A stretch of 64,000 nt of DNA from Opisthorchis felineus. Taxonomy: Eukaryota > Platyhelminthes > Trematoda > Opisthorchiida > Opisthorchiidae. Every line of letters starts with the position of its first letter. The first letter of the stretch is position 1. Positions 11,240 to 22,540 of the stretch are shown here, one piece after another. Both the position numbers and the translations under genes were made by a program. A model generated the notes under the pieces. It worked only from the letters and a program-made list of their open reading frames with translations, had not been told where the DNA came from and ran no database searches. Location of the stretch: contig SJOL01006420.1 of assembly GCA_004794785.1 (NCBI GenBank), forward strand, positions 339,382 to 403,381. The letters are read 5' to 3'.

Positions 11240-12730
11240 ACCCACATGGACGTACATTTGTTGCTGTTTTGAGTGCCAGTTAGCGAAATGATTTGCTGTT
11301 GGCTTCACTTAAAGCACGTGGTTTCTGTCTGACACGTGAGTACTGTTCAGTCGCATTGAGTTAATGGACCACTGTGAATATACCGCCATTTCTTAGTTTT
11401 TGGTCCCACCAAAAAACGTTACAAGTTGAAAGCTAGATTCGAAGCGCTCTTCTCGATTTTCTTCAAGGACCAAGCAAAACCTGATCAGATTAGAGAATCA
11501 TTTTATTCGTTCAAGTTCGTAGTGGCATCCATTGCAAACGCCGAGGGGTTTGTCATTTCAATCTACCTATTTGGAATTATATGTTGTAATGTGCCACCTG
11601 GATGATGTAAGTCGTGTTGGACAATTTAACCGACCAAATAAATCTACAAAAAGCACAATTTGAAAAGGGTTAAGTTTGGTCAAACATTCACTCTTTAGTG
11701 ATGTTTTTCCCATAGGAGAATCAGTGGAAAAAAATTGGAATCGGTGGAAATATTCCATCTTGGGATTCTACTCTAAGCTAGCTCTTTATACAGCAATTCC
11801 GAAGTAAGGTGGATTCCTCTCATATTGGACTTTTCATAACTTTTAACGACTTTCTTGTCGTTTCGCGCCTTTAATCCAATCCGACGGGATTTTTTGACCT
11901 TGGTGAAACGGAAGTTGCTCATGCGGTATGCAGATGTTTGCAAGATACCCTACAGGACTGAGTACTAAGTTCCAGAATCGTTTTCGTTCGGACGGTAGTT
12001 TGAACATTTTTGACTAACCTTGGTACTCAATTGGCCCGAAGCTGAATCAGTAAGTTGTTTGGTAATTCCCGTTTTGACCAACTCATCTAACGCACTGGAA
12101 TATCTGGGATTGGTTCCGGTAGCTACTGGAACTTCGATTTAGTGGTAGCTAGCGGCCGTAAACTTTGGGGCCTAAGTGTTTTTTTATTCTGGTTGAGATA
12201 GCGTTTCGGTAGTATCTGAAGATCCTTATACGCGTGGTCCATCCGTGATTCCTTGTGTGTCCCGTTGCCACATTCAGTATGTGTGATTCTGTTTACGATA
12301 TGTATGCTTCGGTAACCACATATCGTACTCTAACTACCGACCTCTTCTACAATACCCGGCCAGAAAATATCCATCCTACCGCTACTTCTCTTCAAAAGAC
12401 AGACTAGGTTTTTGCGCCAAGTTACTAATAGGGCGGTCATTGGTGTTTCAGGATTTTGAGGTCGCATCTATCTAATAGAGTTCAGCTCACGGACCATATG
12501 CGCATTTGACGCATGAAGCTACCGAATCCAATTCTCTCACTCGATCACAGTGAGCAGCTGACCACCCTTCATGTAGTCAAAGGGTTAGGAGACCCGTTTG
12601 TAGAACTAAGCGACGTAGTGCCAATGAGGTGAGAAAACTGACACAACGGTTTCTCTGGATGTGCGAACGGTTGTTTTGTGCTTTTGACCGTAGAACACTA
12701 ACTACGAGATTTAATTAGACAGACGGTCAT
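11240..12730. other. No gene recognised
   Basis: No domain, SINE head or copy of the hammerhead repeat seen. Open frames are short (63 residues or fewer). Confidence 0.35.
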
Positions 12731-12734
12731 GTAT

Positions 12735-12960
12735 GGTTACTTGGGAACTGGTGGCACGCAAGATCAGTCGGTCCGATTTAGCCCCAAAACCAAGCAGGTT
12801 TCTATGTGCCTGAGTTCGCCTCGTAATATTGCGAGGACATTTGACATGCGAAGCTAGCGTGTTCTCACTATTCCACCATCGCACGCTGGTGGACGCAACT
12901 AAGATTATCACGTCTGAACAGGCGAATGTGTTCACGTTTGAGTAATGTGATTGACCCAGC
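12735..12960 (-). mobile_element. tRNA-derived SINE, family S2, decayed copy
   Basis: The minus strand matches the body of the copies at 13115 and 39130: CACATTACTCAAACGTGAAC, TTCGCCTGTTCAGACGTGAT and GTCCACCAGCGTGCG. It then shows a degraded tRNA-like head ending near CGAACTCAGG. It abuts a plus-strand S2 tail that starts at about 12963, so the two form a head-to-head pair. Confidence 0.6.
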
Positions 12961-12962
12961 AA

Positions 12963-13040
12963 CTGTTGATGAGCTTTAATAAAAGCAACAATTGAGTTCG
13001 TTGCTTCCACCCTTTAGTGTGGACTCACCAGAATAACTGT
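12963..13040 (+). repeat. SINE S2 3' tail fragment
   Basis: TGTTGATGAGCTTTAATAAA followed by GTGTGGACTCACCAGAATAA and CTGTGCCAGGAGG. The same tail is found at 13362-13440. Confidence 0.6.
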
Positions 13041-13114
13041 GCCAGGAGGACCGTTAAAGCGTGAGTGACTCAAGCACAAGCTCTAAAAATTCCACGAACA
13101 CCTACAACTAATCA

Positions 13115-13460
13115 GGTTTGTTCAGCAGGCTTTAGGTGTCCGTGACGCAACCTGACAGATAGGTCAATCGATAGACGCAAACAGGACAGCTACTGGGTCA
13201 ACGTCTGAGTTGTCAGGTGAACCAATCGCATCGCTCAAACGTGAAGAGGTTTGCCTGTTCAGACGTGATCATTTAGGTGTGTCCGGCATGCGCTGGTGAA
13301 GTAGCCTCACACTTCGGGTGTCCGCAGTTCACAAGCCGACGCGACCAAAGATACGTGCTGCTGATGAGCTTTAAAAAGAGCAAAACTTGGGTTCAATGAT
13401 TTCCCTGTTTGGACTCACCGGGATAACTGCGCCAGGATAGCAGGGTTGACACGTTTTGTG
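13115..13460 (+). mobile_element. tRNA-derived SINE, family S2
   Basis: The copy begins with the family's 5' block (CAGCAGGCTTTAGGTGTCCG). It continues through GGTCAATCGATAGACGC, GTTGTCAGGTGAACCAATCG and TTGCCTGTTCAGACGTGAT. A tRNA-like head (GCGCTGGTGAAGTAGC, then GCAGTTCACAAGCC as a weak B box) and the tail CTGCTGATGAGCTTTAAAAA follow. The tail contains a possible hammerhead-like core: CTGATGA, stem GCTTT/AGAGC, then AAAAC. Matching copies are at 39130-39460 and 59745-59935. Confidence 0.65.
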
Positions 13461-13637
13461 ACCTGAAAATGTTCTTAACAAATACGTGACACAAATGATC
13501 AAGTACTAATTGCTTCCGTGTGTAAGTCAGGTGCACATTCTTTCTGCCAGAATGTGTCATTCAGGCGCATGAACAATATCGACGCCGGGACTCTAACTGA
13601 AGTCATAGCAGGAACTCGACGGCAGTACTGACGGGTC

Positions 13638-15327
13638 TTAGAGTGTCTCCTGGTCGAACAGAGAAATCGGCTGCGAATCAGCCTGGAGAGCATATACATA
13701 CAGGTGATACAGCTGGGAGACCATTTCTCGCCGAGAGAAGGATCATGGATTAGATGTTCACCCGCACAAAAGCGCTTAACTTTTTGCTTGCAATGTGCTT
13801 ACTTTGGTGTCTTAATATAAAACAAATGCACAACTCTTGCTTGTCACTCCGATCTAGAAATAGCCAAAACGTAATAATATGTGTTCCCAGATACCTTGAC
13901 GCTACTGCAAACATGGGTTTTATACATTTACATAAGGTCATCCAGGAACAAGACCTACCTTGCCTCGTATGTGTTTTAGCAAAGCACTTTTGGAGTCCTC
14001 ATACGTGGATTCAGTGACAGTCATACCATAAACCTTCTCGGTCGAAATGTACATCATCGTTTCTGGAAAACAGAGTGAAGCAAAATTTTGTCCACCGTTC
14101 CTACTAGCGTACATCAGTGGCCCAGAAAATTGGCTTACCTATGCCGTACTCACCTGCTTCAAACAGAAGTTTTTTATCTTTTCTCATACGTATGTTTGCA
14201 GAATCTGCCCGAAAATGGTAAAGATACACGGTTTCAGTTTTTAGCGAGAAGTGCATCTTCTATGAAAAGTACTGCTTGATTCTAATGGGAGTGTAAATTA
14301 GGATCCTATGATGTTGTATACTAACAACTGCTCAATAGAGACAGGATTTCACATAATCAAGGACATCATTGGTCTGAATAGCTTTGAACGAAAATTTTTC
14401 AAATTATTCAATTTTGGTCGATCTGCTCCAGTCTTACAGGACTACATACGCTCATTTCTAGTACCAGGGACTACTAAAGTGTAGCCCTTTTGAATAAAGA
14501 AACTACTCGCAAAGTTGCTGATAACTCTTCAGCAGCCCAACTTATGAGTAGTTTGTCTAGTGAAAATAAACTGCGATATCCCGAATATCGTACCAACTCG
14601 GACATGAGGCGGCCTTTATGCAACAAATTTAGTCGATTAATATCATAAAAAAGAGATTCAGCTGGAAGTAAGGTTTTTCTGATTTTTACTATGCAAATGG
14701 ATCTATTTTGTATTTTATACTGTAAACTTAGAATTTAATAGCGTTTTCGGGAATTTTGCTTAAACTGTTTTACTGAAAGTGCAAAATTTATTATTCGATA
14801 AGCCAACGTCCAACGTAAATTTGAGTAGTAAACGACCCAACCTATATCTCACCTGTTATTTCGTCTCGTAGGATATCCACCGCACACTGGATTCCACGGA
14901 TGTCCTGACGTAACCGTCTGTTTATGATAAAAAGCTGGACCTCAATGTCCAGAATGTCTTCCAGGGCGCTGTCCGCCAAAGCTGATGTTTTGGTTTTCAC
15001 GAGCACTGGAGTTACTGTCGAGGTAAACTGATTGAAGTTGTACCTTTCCACTTCGCAACCACTAAACCATGGATGTGCTTCAACAACCTGCACACAAAAT
15101 AAAGAACACAAAAATGTCTTGAACATCCCACTTAGCCATCCCCTTAATTGGAAAAAGTTGAGTCGGTTGAACTCTGGGAATGGAACCCAGCTTGGGTTTC
15201 GCTTCAAAGTTTTATAAAACGCTGAATGAAAGGGATAAAAACAACAACGTTCATCCATGGACGACGTTGTAGGAAAGTTTCAAGGTTGTGTCATCGTTAC
15301 CTCGACGGACGGAGCTTCTTTAGTGAA
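13638..15327 (-). CDS. 3' half of an unidentified spliced gene (five exons)
   Basis: The exons, in transcript order, are 15301-15327, 14853-15087, 14154-14204, 13959-14062 and 13638-13682. They keep a single frame (27+235+51+104+45 = 462 bp, 153 residues plus TAA). Acceptors have good pyrimidine tracts: TTCTTTATTTTGTGTGCAG for exon 2, CTTCACTCTGTTTTCCAG for exon 4 and TGTATATGCTCTCCAG for exon 5. Donors are GAG|GTAACG, ACAG|GTGAGA, GCAG|GTGAGT and CAAG|GTAGGT. Exon 2 encodes VVEAHPWFSGCEVERYNFNQ and an acidic, probably helical stretch (SALEDILDIEVQLFIINRRL). Exons 3-5 encode RMRKDKKLLFEAE, TMMYISTEKVYGMTVTESTY and a C-terminus ending SLFDQETL. The 27-bp first exon is the least certain. The gene continues 5' beyond 15327. 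I do not recognise the family. The 648-bp intron between exons 2 and 3 carries a hammerhead-repeat copy at 14502-14700. Confidence 0.6.
14502..14700 (+). mobile_element. Hammerhead-repeat family fragment inside an intron
   Basis: A minus-strand module end (ACTACTCGCAAAGTTGCTGA) is followed at once by the plus-strand module end (TCAGCAGCCCAACTTATGAG), giving a hairpin. The plus-strand body follows: GCGATATCCCGAATATCGTA, GAGGCGGCC, ATATCAT and GAGATTCAGCTGG. No ribozyme core is left. It lies in the intron between 14205 and 14852 of the minus-strand gene. Confidence 0.7.
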
Positions 15328-15364
15328 CTCAGTGTTTAGCAAAAAAGAGACAGGGGCAAAAATG

Positions 15365-15590
15365 CATACCATACTACTCTCCAGCAACTCTATGTGCAGT
15401 GTTTTTCGTTTAGATAATGTATTTTGATATCCCAAATATCGTACTAAATGAAATATTAGGCGACCTTGTGCATCATTTAAAGTTGAAGAAAAGCATGATA
15501 ATACAAAAAAAAAGTTTCAGTTAGATTCCTTTGAGCCTCTCATTACAACCAAGTTAGTATGCAAATGAGTGCATTTCGCGACCCGTGGAC
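15365..15590 (+). mobile_element. Hammerhead-repeat family fragment (body only)
   Basis: The body segment is in plus orientation: TTTTGATATCCCAAATATCG, GAAATATTAGGCGACC, AAAGTTGAAGAA, GTTTCAGTTAGATTCC and AGTATGCAAATGAGTGCATT. A trace of the minus-strand module end is at 15369. The ribozyme core is absent. It lies just upstream of the last mapped exon of the minus-strand gene, so it is probably intronic. Confidence 0.65.
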
Positions 15591-16084
15591 TTATTCAGTC
15601 AAGTTAATAAGTGCTGAATAGTTAGATCGTTTCACGGTTGACATTCAGTCCATGGGCTATAACTTGATCGGAAGGTGGAATGAATGTGGTCGGATAACAG
15701 AACGCTGAGCTTCAGCAGGCCTTTGGTCTGTGCCGCGATTCATCAGAAGGGTTTGGCTTGGCCGAAATTGTGATGGCTTAAACGTTTGAATTATGCCTAC
15801 GGAATAACATCCCATAGGTTTTTTGAAAGTCTTTAGAGATTTACTGTACACTTTTCAAAAAACCCGCCTGAAGTCCTGTACCAGTGTGTTGTTGTCCTAC
15901 AGTTCATCAAATTTGTTTCAGCACTGAATGTTGTATCGACTGATGAGGAAAGCATATTAAATTTCATAGTGGTGAATTTCGTGTTTTTACTACCATGATG
16001 TTCACTTGTCTTGCAATGTTTCTTTAGTCAGCTGCTGAGTAATGGGCATTTGCAACAGCTATCAGTATCCGTTCAAACCCAATA

Positions 16085-16345
16085 AGTTACCAGCAAGTAT
16101 TGTTGACCCTTTATCAAATATATTTTATTAACAACAGCTTCTATCCTTCTCGTGTAGGTAACTAAGTACGCTGAGCTTTTAAAGTCGAGCTTTAGTCCTG
16201 TAGGTTGAGTGAATCTATGCCTAAAAACCGAAAAGCACTGCACAGCTATTCTATCTTCATCAGCAGTGCGTATCTCATGAACCTCCAGGGACATTCGAAC
16301 TCCTGACTAACATTGGAAGACTAGACCGTTCGACTACTAGCAGTA
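16085..16345 (-). mobile_element. tRNA-derived SINE, family S3, with hammerhead remnant
   Basis: On the minus strand a tRNA-like head (GAACGGTCTAGTCTTCC, then GGAGTTCGAATGTCC with a near-perfect B box) is followed by GATACGCACTGCTGATGA. A shortened stem II region, GAAT, GCTGTG and CAGTGC come next. GCACTG and CAGTGC form a perfect 6-bp stem I around the ribozyme core. The remainder (TTTTCGGTTTTTAGGCATAG and on) is SINE body. The plan of a pol III head plus a hammerhead core is that of the schistosome Sm-alpha family. Confidence 0.65.
16235..16269 (-). ncRNA. Decayed hammerhead core in SINE S3
   Basis: Stem I is GCACTG (16264-16269) pairing with CAGTGC (16235-16240). CTGATGA at 16257-16263 is intact. 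Stem II is reduced to about three bases, GAAA reads GAAT, and the triplet reads GTG, which is not cleavable. This is therefore a recognisable but inactive relic. Confidence 0.5.
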
Positions 16346-16494
16346 GTTCAGAGGGAGGAGCGATTCACACTACAAGTGAACCTTCCATTTGAGAAGTCTC
16401 CACAAGAAGATCCAGTCAAACCGTGACCAAGCGATGTGGATTCCTTAGTTGAAAGATGAGTCGCGCTATGTCATGCCTAAGTGCGAGCTATTCA

Positions 16495-16735
16495 CACTGG
16501 TAATCAGTCGTTCGCAGCCAGACCGTTAGGCACTCGGCTGCCAGTTGAGAGGCCGCGGGTTCGAAACCATCTTGAGATTCGTGGGATGTGCACTGCTGAC
16601 TCATAACAGAAATGAAGGAGCTGCGCACTGCTGCTTGGCTTGTTGGCGTAGATTGACTTCGCTTACAAGAGGAAATCTCCATGAAAATGCCTGAATCTCC
16701 TCAGACTATCTGCACTATATAAGTGCAGAGATTTG
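16495..16735 (+). mobile_element. tRNA-derived SINE, family S3
   Basis: The head reads CAGCCAGACCGTTAGGCACT followed by GCCGCGGGTTCGAAACC, which contains a perfect B box. After it come GTGGGATGTGCACTGCTGAC, TCATAACAGAAATG, GCTGCGCACTGCTGCTTGG and a 3' body. The GCACTGCTGA...GAAAT order is the same hammerhead position as in the neighbouring minus-strand copy, here with part of the CTGATGA box and stem II deleted. Confidence 0.65.
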
Positions 16736-17199
16736 TTGTATCATGAGTTCACCGTCCAAAAGAATTTTTGTGTTTTGTTCCATAAGCTGTCAATTTTCCA
16801 AGAGCAACTCGAAATATAGGCATATATAATCAGTCATGCAAGCACGGGTAAATTTCACTTAATTCAACTTTCCCCGGTTTTTAAAGGTAAAATTTTGAAA
16901 TCCAGAGATTAGCTTAGAGGAATCCTCCATTAATCGATATGCCACCACCTTTCAATGAGGAACGTCGCCTTTATTGAAAACAGTCCGATCATGTATCGGG
17001 ATGTGTTTAACTGACTGTGTCCACCATTCGGAAATAAAAAACAGCTTATTTGTTTGTCTTTTCGGATGACTACCTATTTATCGATTGATTCCCCCACAAC
17101 TTTCATGTAAGGGGCTACTTTAAGCTTATTTTGATTGAGGATAGTCCGTCAGGATGTTTTGTTTTTGGGGTAGCAGGCCAAAGTTTGAGAAAAAGTAGT

Positions 17200-17284
17200 A
17201 TATAAGTATATAAGTATATAATATATGTATATATTACACATTATATATATATATATGTATAAGTATATATAAGTATATATAGTT
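17200..17284. repeat. TATATAAG-type AT-rich simple repeat
   Basis: An imperfect run of TATATAAG/TATATG units. Confidence 0.85.
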
Positions 17285-17344
17285 AGTAGTTTTAACAGGG
17301 CAGCCCCCTCGATAAGTTTTTGCTTATTTCATTTATCCTTTCAA

Positions 17345-17638
17345 TTATTCACTTCCACTCCATGTGAACTGCTGCATTGGCAGCTGTACTAATCTTAAAA
17401 AAACTGCACATAACCCAGATGCTTTTACAGATTCATCACACGCTTGTATGGAACTTTTGTTCTTGTTCAACCATGCGACTTCAAGAAGAACGTTTTTAAA
17501 CTTTTCACGCCATCTATCAGTTGCATTCACTGCATCGATTTTATCTTGCCTTTTTCTCCAGACGCACTTTCCTTCGTTTAGGGTTATTTGTTTCCCGATA
17601 AAAAACCACTGCATTGTAGACCAGACTGCAGTCACCAT
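17345..17638 (-). other. Unassigned open frame, possible exon
   Basis: The minus frame encodes a charged sequence without low complexity (KRQDKIDAVNATDRWREKFK, NVLLEVAWLNKNK). It lies on the same strand as, and 2 kb upstream of, the 13638-15327 gene, but I found no donor that ends in the phase needed to join it. An equally long plus-strand frame overlaps it. Confidence 0.25.
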
Positions 17639-17639
17639 T

Positions 17640-20335
17640 ACTAGAATATTCCATGACCATACAGTTTGCGATCGATAATAAAGATTTCATCTGCACAAAA
17701 CATGTACGGTTTGCCCTGAAACGATATCATTCTTACATGGAAGATACATTTAAGCAGCATAGTGGGAAGATTGTCCGACTGACCACAATTCCGAACACAT
17801 CACTCTTTCATGCACACTCAATCCTCTACTTCCATCGACCACTATCTGATGCTGTCGCCCATAATTCCGTTTGACCCACAAAAAATTTCTTGTTTAGTTC
17901 AGCTGTTCGCTGTCAACACGGTAGATTCTGAGTTTGGTGAATGATGTACTTTCTAGAACCTCTTATTAGGAGGCACCGCCGTAGAAGATAAGTTAGAGAA
18001 CCCTGAGCGCCGTCTTGGCTGAAGTGGTTCATCTTAGGGTAACATAATTGTGTATCCACTGCAACGTCCATACCCTCTATAGAGTAACCAACACTTTATA
18101 GCGGTTAACTTTGATCAGTCTCCCAAAATCACTTTTCTGCGATCTCTAAATCAAGCCTTCCTTCCTTGCTAGGTAAAGCTAGATCTAACATGCATTCGGG
18201 TGTAAAAAATTGTTGCCTTCATGTCTTTAACTTAAATTTACAAAGGACATATTGATTCATAACCCTGCTCTAATTTACAGCAAACTATACGACGTTCGCC
18301 TCGTTCGGTTGCATGCATCACGTAAGGAGTCAGCGCAAATTATTGCATTGGACTTTAATTCTAGGCGGTTGTACGGTAAGGCACTGAACATACAGACATA
18401 CGACATTTCCCACTTTACTCCCCATACAAGTAGGATTTCCTAAAGACGAATTTTGTCCATCAGGATAGTCAGCACAACTGCAAAACGTATGCTTACTGAC
18501 TCGTCTCATTGCCCTGAAATAATCGGATGAGAACCAATTGCAAATAAGACCGAGTCTTCCACACAGTTTGATTTACATTTCCATGTCTGGTTGTAGAAAA
18601 TAATTTTGCATAGCGACGTGAAGTATTGGTAGATTGTGCAAAGTACTGATTGTCGGTCAGCAAGCTTTAAAACGGGTTTCCAAGCCTCTCGTTACTTTTC
18701 GAGCAGACGTTGTGCGTGGTTGCATGGTTGCGTGGCTGCGTGTTTGCCTCCTCGTTCTATCGCTTCTGTAAACATCTCCAACCTGATTTATCACAGGGTC
18801 ACAATGAACGCGGGTCTCAATAGAACAATAAACAACAGAAGACCGTCGTTAACAAGAGGTTTAGCTGGAAGTTGAGTCTCCTGCCACAACCACATTGGCT
18901 TGCCAATGAGTATTTGTCAAGAAACCGGTTTCCTTGGGAATGCTAACCAGGTAAGCACAAGCATGGTGGGAGGAAACAAGGAACCAACAGAGAATCGACA
19001 AAGTAACCCGAAATGGTGCCATAACTTTGTTAAACCATTTACCAGATTAGGTGAACAGAACAAAAATATCAACATTTATATCCATCGTAACTTCTTTTAT
19101 AGTGCATTCGTTCTAATGACGTTTGAAGTACCCATTTGCTCATGATGGGTAAACAGTGACGAACAAGGGTATTCTGATAAGGCTTTCAGGAAAAATACTC
19201 TTCAACTTTGGATTCACTGAAGCTGATTTCGAAGTTCTACATTTATGTTTCACCCTGTAAATAAAATCAATCCATATTATGCACCTAACTTTTCTAGTAG
19301 CTCGAAGCGTTGTGCCGCTATTCCTGAACCACACAACTCCTCATTTTGTCGGATGTTAACTGAGGTCTCAGATGGAGGGGCCATGTGACTTGTAGAATGT
19401 GACCCTTTCTAAGTATAGTATAAATCAAACCTGGATTTATTTCATTGTCTGGGAGTGTGCAGTTGTTCTCTTTTCACCACTACATTGAATCCTAGTTAGA
19501 CAATAGGGTAAATGTTCCACCAGGAGAACGATCATAATACATTATCCTTGGGAAATTGTCCCCTGTGGAATCTGAATTAGTGGATTGGCAAGGAACCTAG
19601 AATACATCTCAGTTTCCACGGATCTGGGCACTGTGTTCTGGTTGGCGGAAAAGTGTGGTACTAAACACTTACTACAGCATGTGTTGCTTACAGCGAAGTG
19701 TATCCTGATGAATGGTACTTTACAAGAAATGTTATTTGAGCCACGCGGATGAAATATTTTTTGAAAGAGATAGACATGTCTGGATGTGAGAAGGTCATCT
19801 AGTCCAGGTCAATATCGTTGCGTCATACCGAAATAATATCCTGTAGAGAGCTCAGTGACGGACCAATATGTAGCCAGAAATAAACCGCCGATTTGGCCTC
19901 GCCGATTTCATCCTCAAGTTTTTCCGTAGCACAATATTCGGATCCATGCAGTCACTGTACTTCAAAAGCTATTCGGTGGTCCCTGTCAGACCAAACTCTA
20001 TATAATGGATGTTCAGGATTGAAGTGTACCTGCTCAGGTGCGTACATTAAAACAAGTTAGTCTAAGTTTCATGAATAATAATGCGAAAACGCTTATGCAT
20101 ATATGGTCTCACCTATCTTGCGCGTAAGGATTGATAACAAGACAAATAGTGTGACGCACCTCGGAACAAACAGCCTGATGCACGAATGCAAGAAGGACAC
20201 CGGTTCTCTGGGCAGTTTTCAGCTGTGTTGTGTCCATCGGTTTTTTGAGCAAAACTCTTAGTTCTAAAAGAAAAATCGACAATAACCGACTACTTTACAA
20301 ATATGTAAAGAATTGCAGGTATCTACCGCGTTTAA
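17640..20335. other. No gene recognised
   Basis: About 2.7 kb with only short open frames of fewer than 82 residues and no recognisable SINE, ribozyme module or transposon motif. Confidence 0.35.
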
Positions 20336-20620
20336 CAAGACTCATTTGCGCATCAGTTTGGTTTTCACGGAAGACTCACACGAATTCCAGTTGAATCTCT
20401 CGTTTATGATATTCACCTGGGATTCTGATGAGCCTCCCGTCAAAAAAATTCGCACGCAAATAAGTGTTTGGCTAATTCTGACCAATTCGGGTTTAAGTAG
20501 AACATAAGGTTGACGGAAACTCGAGGACGGCGCCTACCTGATAAGCTCCGAGAAGGACGAAGTCGGTCCTGGGCTATCAATGATTTTTCAGTAACCTTAT
20601 GAGTAGTGCTTTTTGTCTAG
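20336..20620 (+). mobile_element. Hammerhead-repeat family copy
   Basis: An inverted body (GACTCACACGAATTCCAGTT, GAATCTCTCGTTTATGATAT) is followed by a body in direct orientation and then the ribozyme module at 20505-20600. This is the inverted-body plus module layout. Confidence 0.8.
20505..20600 (+). ncRNA. Hammerhead ribozyme-like module
   Basis: Outer stem I arms are TAAGGTTGACGGAAACTC and TTTTTCAGTAACCTTA. The core reads CTGATAA (G8 to A), stem II GCTCC/GGAC (imperfect), GAAG in place of GAAA and an ATC triplet. Probably inactive. Confidence 0.6.
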
Positions 20621-20724
20621 ACTAATGCACCCTTTTATTGTTCCTTTACATGATTGATTAACTGTCCTAAGCCATTTTAAGCGCACCGAAAGTGACCATG
20701 AATGTGACATGACCTTTTGAGAAA

Positions 20725-20795
20725 GCCATCATTGTCTTTATTAGGGACAATAACATTAGTGTTGACACTGATACTTCACTGCCATTCAGCCAGCC
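20725..20795. repeat. Short dispersed palindromic repeat, copy 2
   Basis: AACATTAGTGTTGACACTGA followed by TACTTCACTGCCATTCAG. Same family as 226-292. Confidence 0.55.
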
Positions 20796-21629
20796 CAACT
20801 GACTACTTCCAAAGCTACCTGTTTCAGACGTTTTGTAGTGCATTGTAATGGTTTTGTTTCGTTGTATGGGCCTGCCTTGTCCATACGCCTCGCGACTAGA
20901 AAGCGAAACGCCAATTTAGTTTTTGTTTCACTATTCCAAACTGTCATAATGGCAGCATTAGGGTAGGTCATGTGGCCGATTGGGTCGAGTTGGTGATCAG
21001 CCATAATGTCTGCTGTTCCTTGACGTTCTTTTAATCACCGGAATGTTCGCAAACAACAATCTAGCCTTGATCGTCTTGCCATACATATGAAGTGCACCGC
21101 CGTTTTTCACGCTAGAACTGTTTGTTCACCCTTTCAATTGTTGAGAATGTCTTCCGTCTCAGAAGTGTTGACGTGCAGTGGTCGTATTTGCAGTGCTCCA
21201 AATTAGTGGATACGATGACAAACGAGCCAAGAAACGAATTTTCAGTTCTTCATAGGTTTTCACACCTGTCCTGCTCTTGCATGAGCGGAAATTAGGATTG
21301 TGGTTTTGCGAGGACAGAGTTAGGATCCACCTATTACCTGATGCAATACCTGTCCTTCACAGGGTTTTTTACAGGGTGTTTCATGGAATAACCTAGATAA
21401 GTGTCCGGAAGTTATTTTGTTGAGAATCACTCCTTCCGTGCTCACGTCCTCATTTTGATGCGCAACCTACCCACTCAGCGGAACGATCCAACACATGTCA
21501 CCTCTACACATCATCGTTCATGGAACATATGGCGCAGGTGCCATTGGATTCCATTTGGAGGTTGGAGTTTCAGTGATCTTGACCAAGTGAAATTCTCAGT
21601 AAATTTTGATGGACCACCATTCATATGGT

Positions 21630-22020
21630 CGCCTGGAGCTGTTCCACAACCCACGACCGGTTTCGTCTATTTCGGTGGCCACTAAGTGAGTGCAGTTCTT
21701 GAGTTTCGGTCAGCCATATGTTCTACCTGAACAGCGAATTTGACCCAATCGTACGCAGTTATGCACAGGTATACTTATCTGAAACCTACATTAATGCTAA
21801 TGAAATTCTAGAAAGGAATATTTCGTTTGCGATGTTTTCCAACTGCTTCGTAACCTCATGAGTAGTGTTCTGTCAAGAAATACTGCGATATCTGGAGTAT
21901 TGTGTCAACTAAAACATGAGGCGGCTGTTGTACAACAGACTCTGTTGAAGAATATCGCAAGCAAGAGTTTTATTTGAGTCACCCGTTAACACCAAGATAA
22001 TTTGTTCAAGATGCCTATTT
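21630..22020. mobile_element. Hammerhead-repeat family, decayed inverted pair
   Basis: A degraded minus-strand ribozyme module lies at about 21633-21720 (AACCCACGACCGGTTTCGTC). About 120 bp further on come a plus-strand module end (AACCTCATGAGTAGTGTTCT) and a plus-strand body to about 22015 (TGCGATATCTGGAGTATTGT, AAACATGAGGCGGC). The ribozyme core is too mutated to fold. Confidence 0.7.
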
Positions 22021-22540
22021 GCCTATGCCTCAAGCCTTAGTTAAGGAATGCTGTATGTCCCCAATTCAGACATAACACCGGCGTCTATATCACCAGGTTT
22101 TTTTCTGCTTCCTTTATTTCATTTGATCAATGAGCCAGTGCGCGTTTGACGGAAGCATATTTGTGTTTAATCTAAGGCTGATTTCAGCTCATCGCAACCA
22201 TAAAACTCGAGTTTTGATCAACCCCTTACGAGTGAGAAGAAATATTCTATCAGTTCCTCCCTGTTTCCCATGTCATGTTTTTTGCCCAGAGCCGGACCAT
22301 TTCTCCAGTGGCTAGGTTCAACCTACCCTAGTACTAAACATGCGCCGTCTTCTCCCCTACTGTTCACATATCCATGGCAGCCATGTCCGCTTTACTTCCT
22401 ACTTTGTTTTGCCATGTTTCAGTGTAATAATAAATTTGTTTTCAACGCGCATTTTCTGCAGTTTTTGTTATTGTTAGAGTGAAATTCCAAAGTCGAGCCT
22501 AGTGAGGAGTTGATCAGCCAGGAAGCGATGGATTCAGACC

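Noticed and set aside
16501..16570. A possible genuine tRNA gene (perfect B box)
   Set aside because: There is no cloverleaf with a plausible anticodon arm, and it is followed by SINE body shared with the neighbouring copy, so it is a tRNA-derived SINE head.
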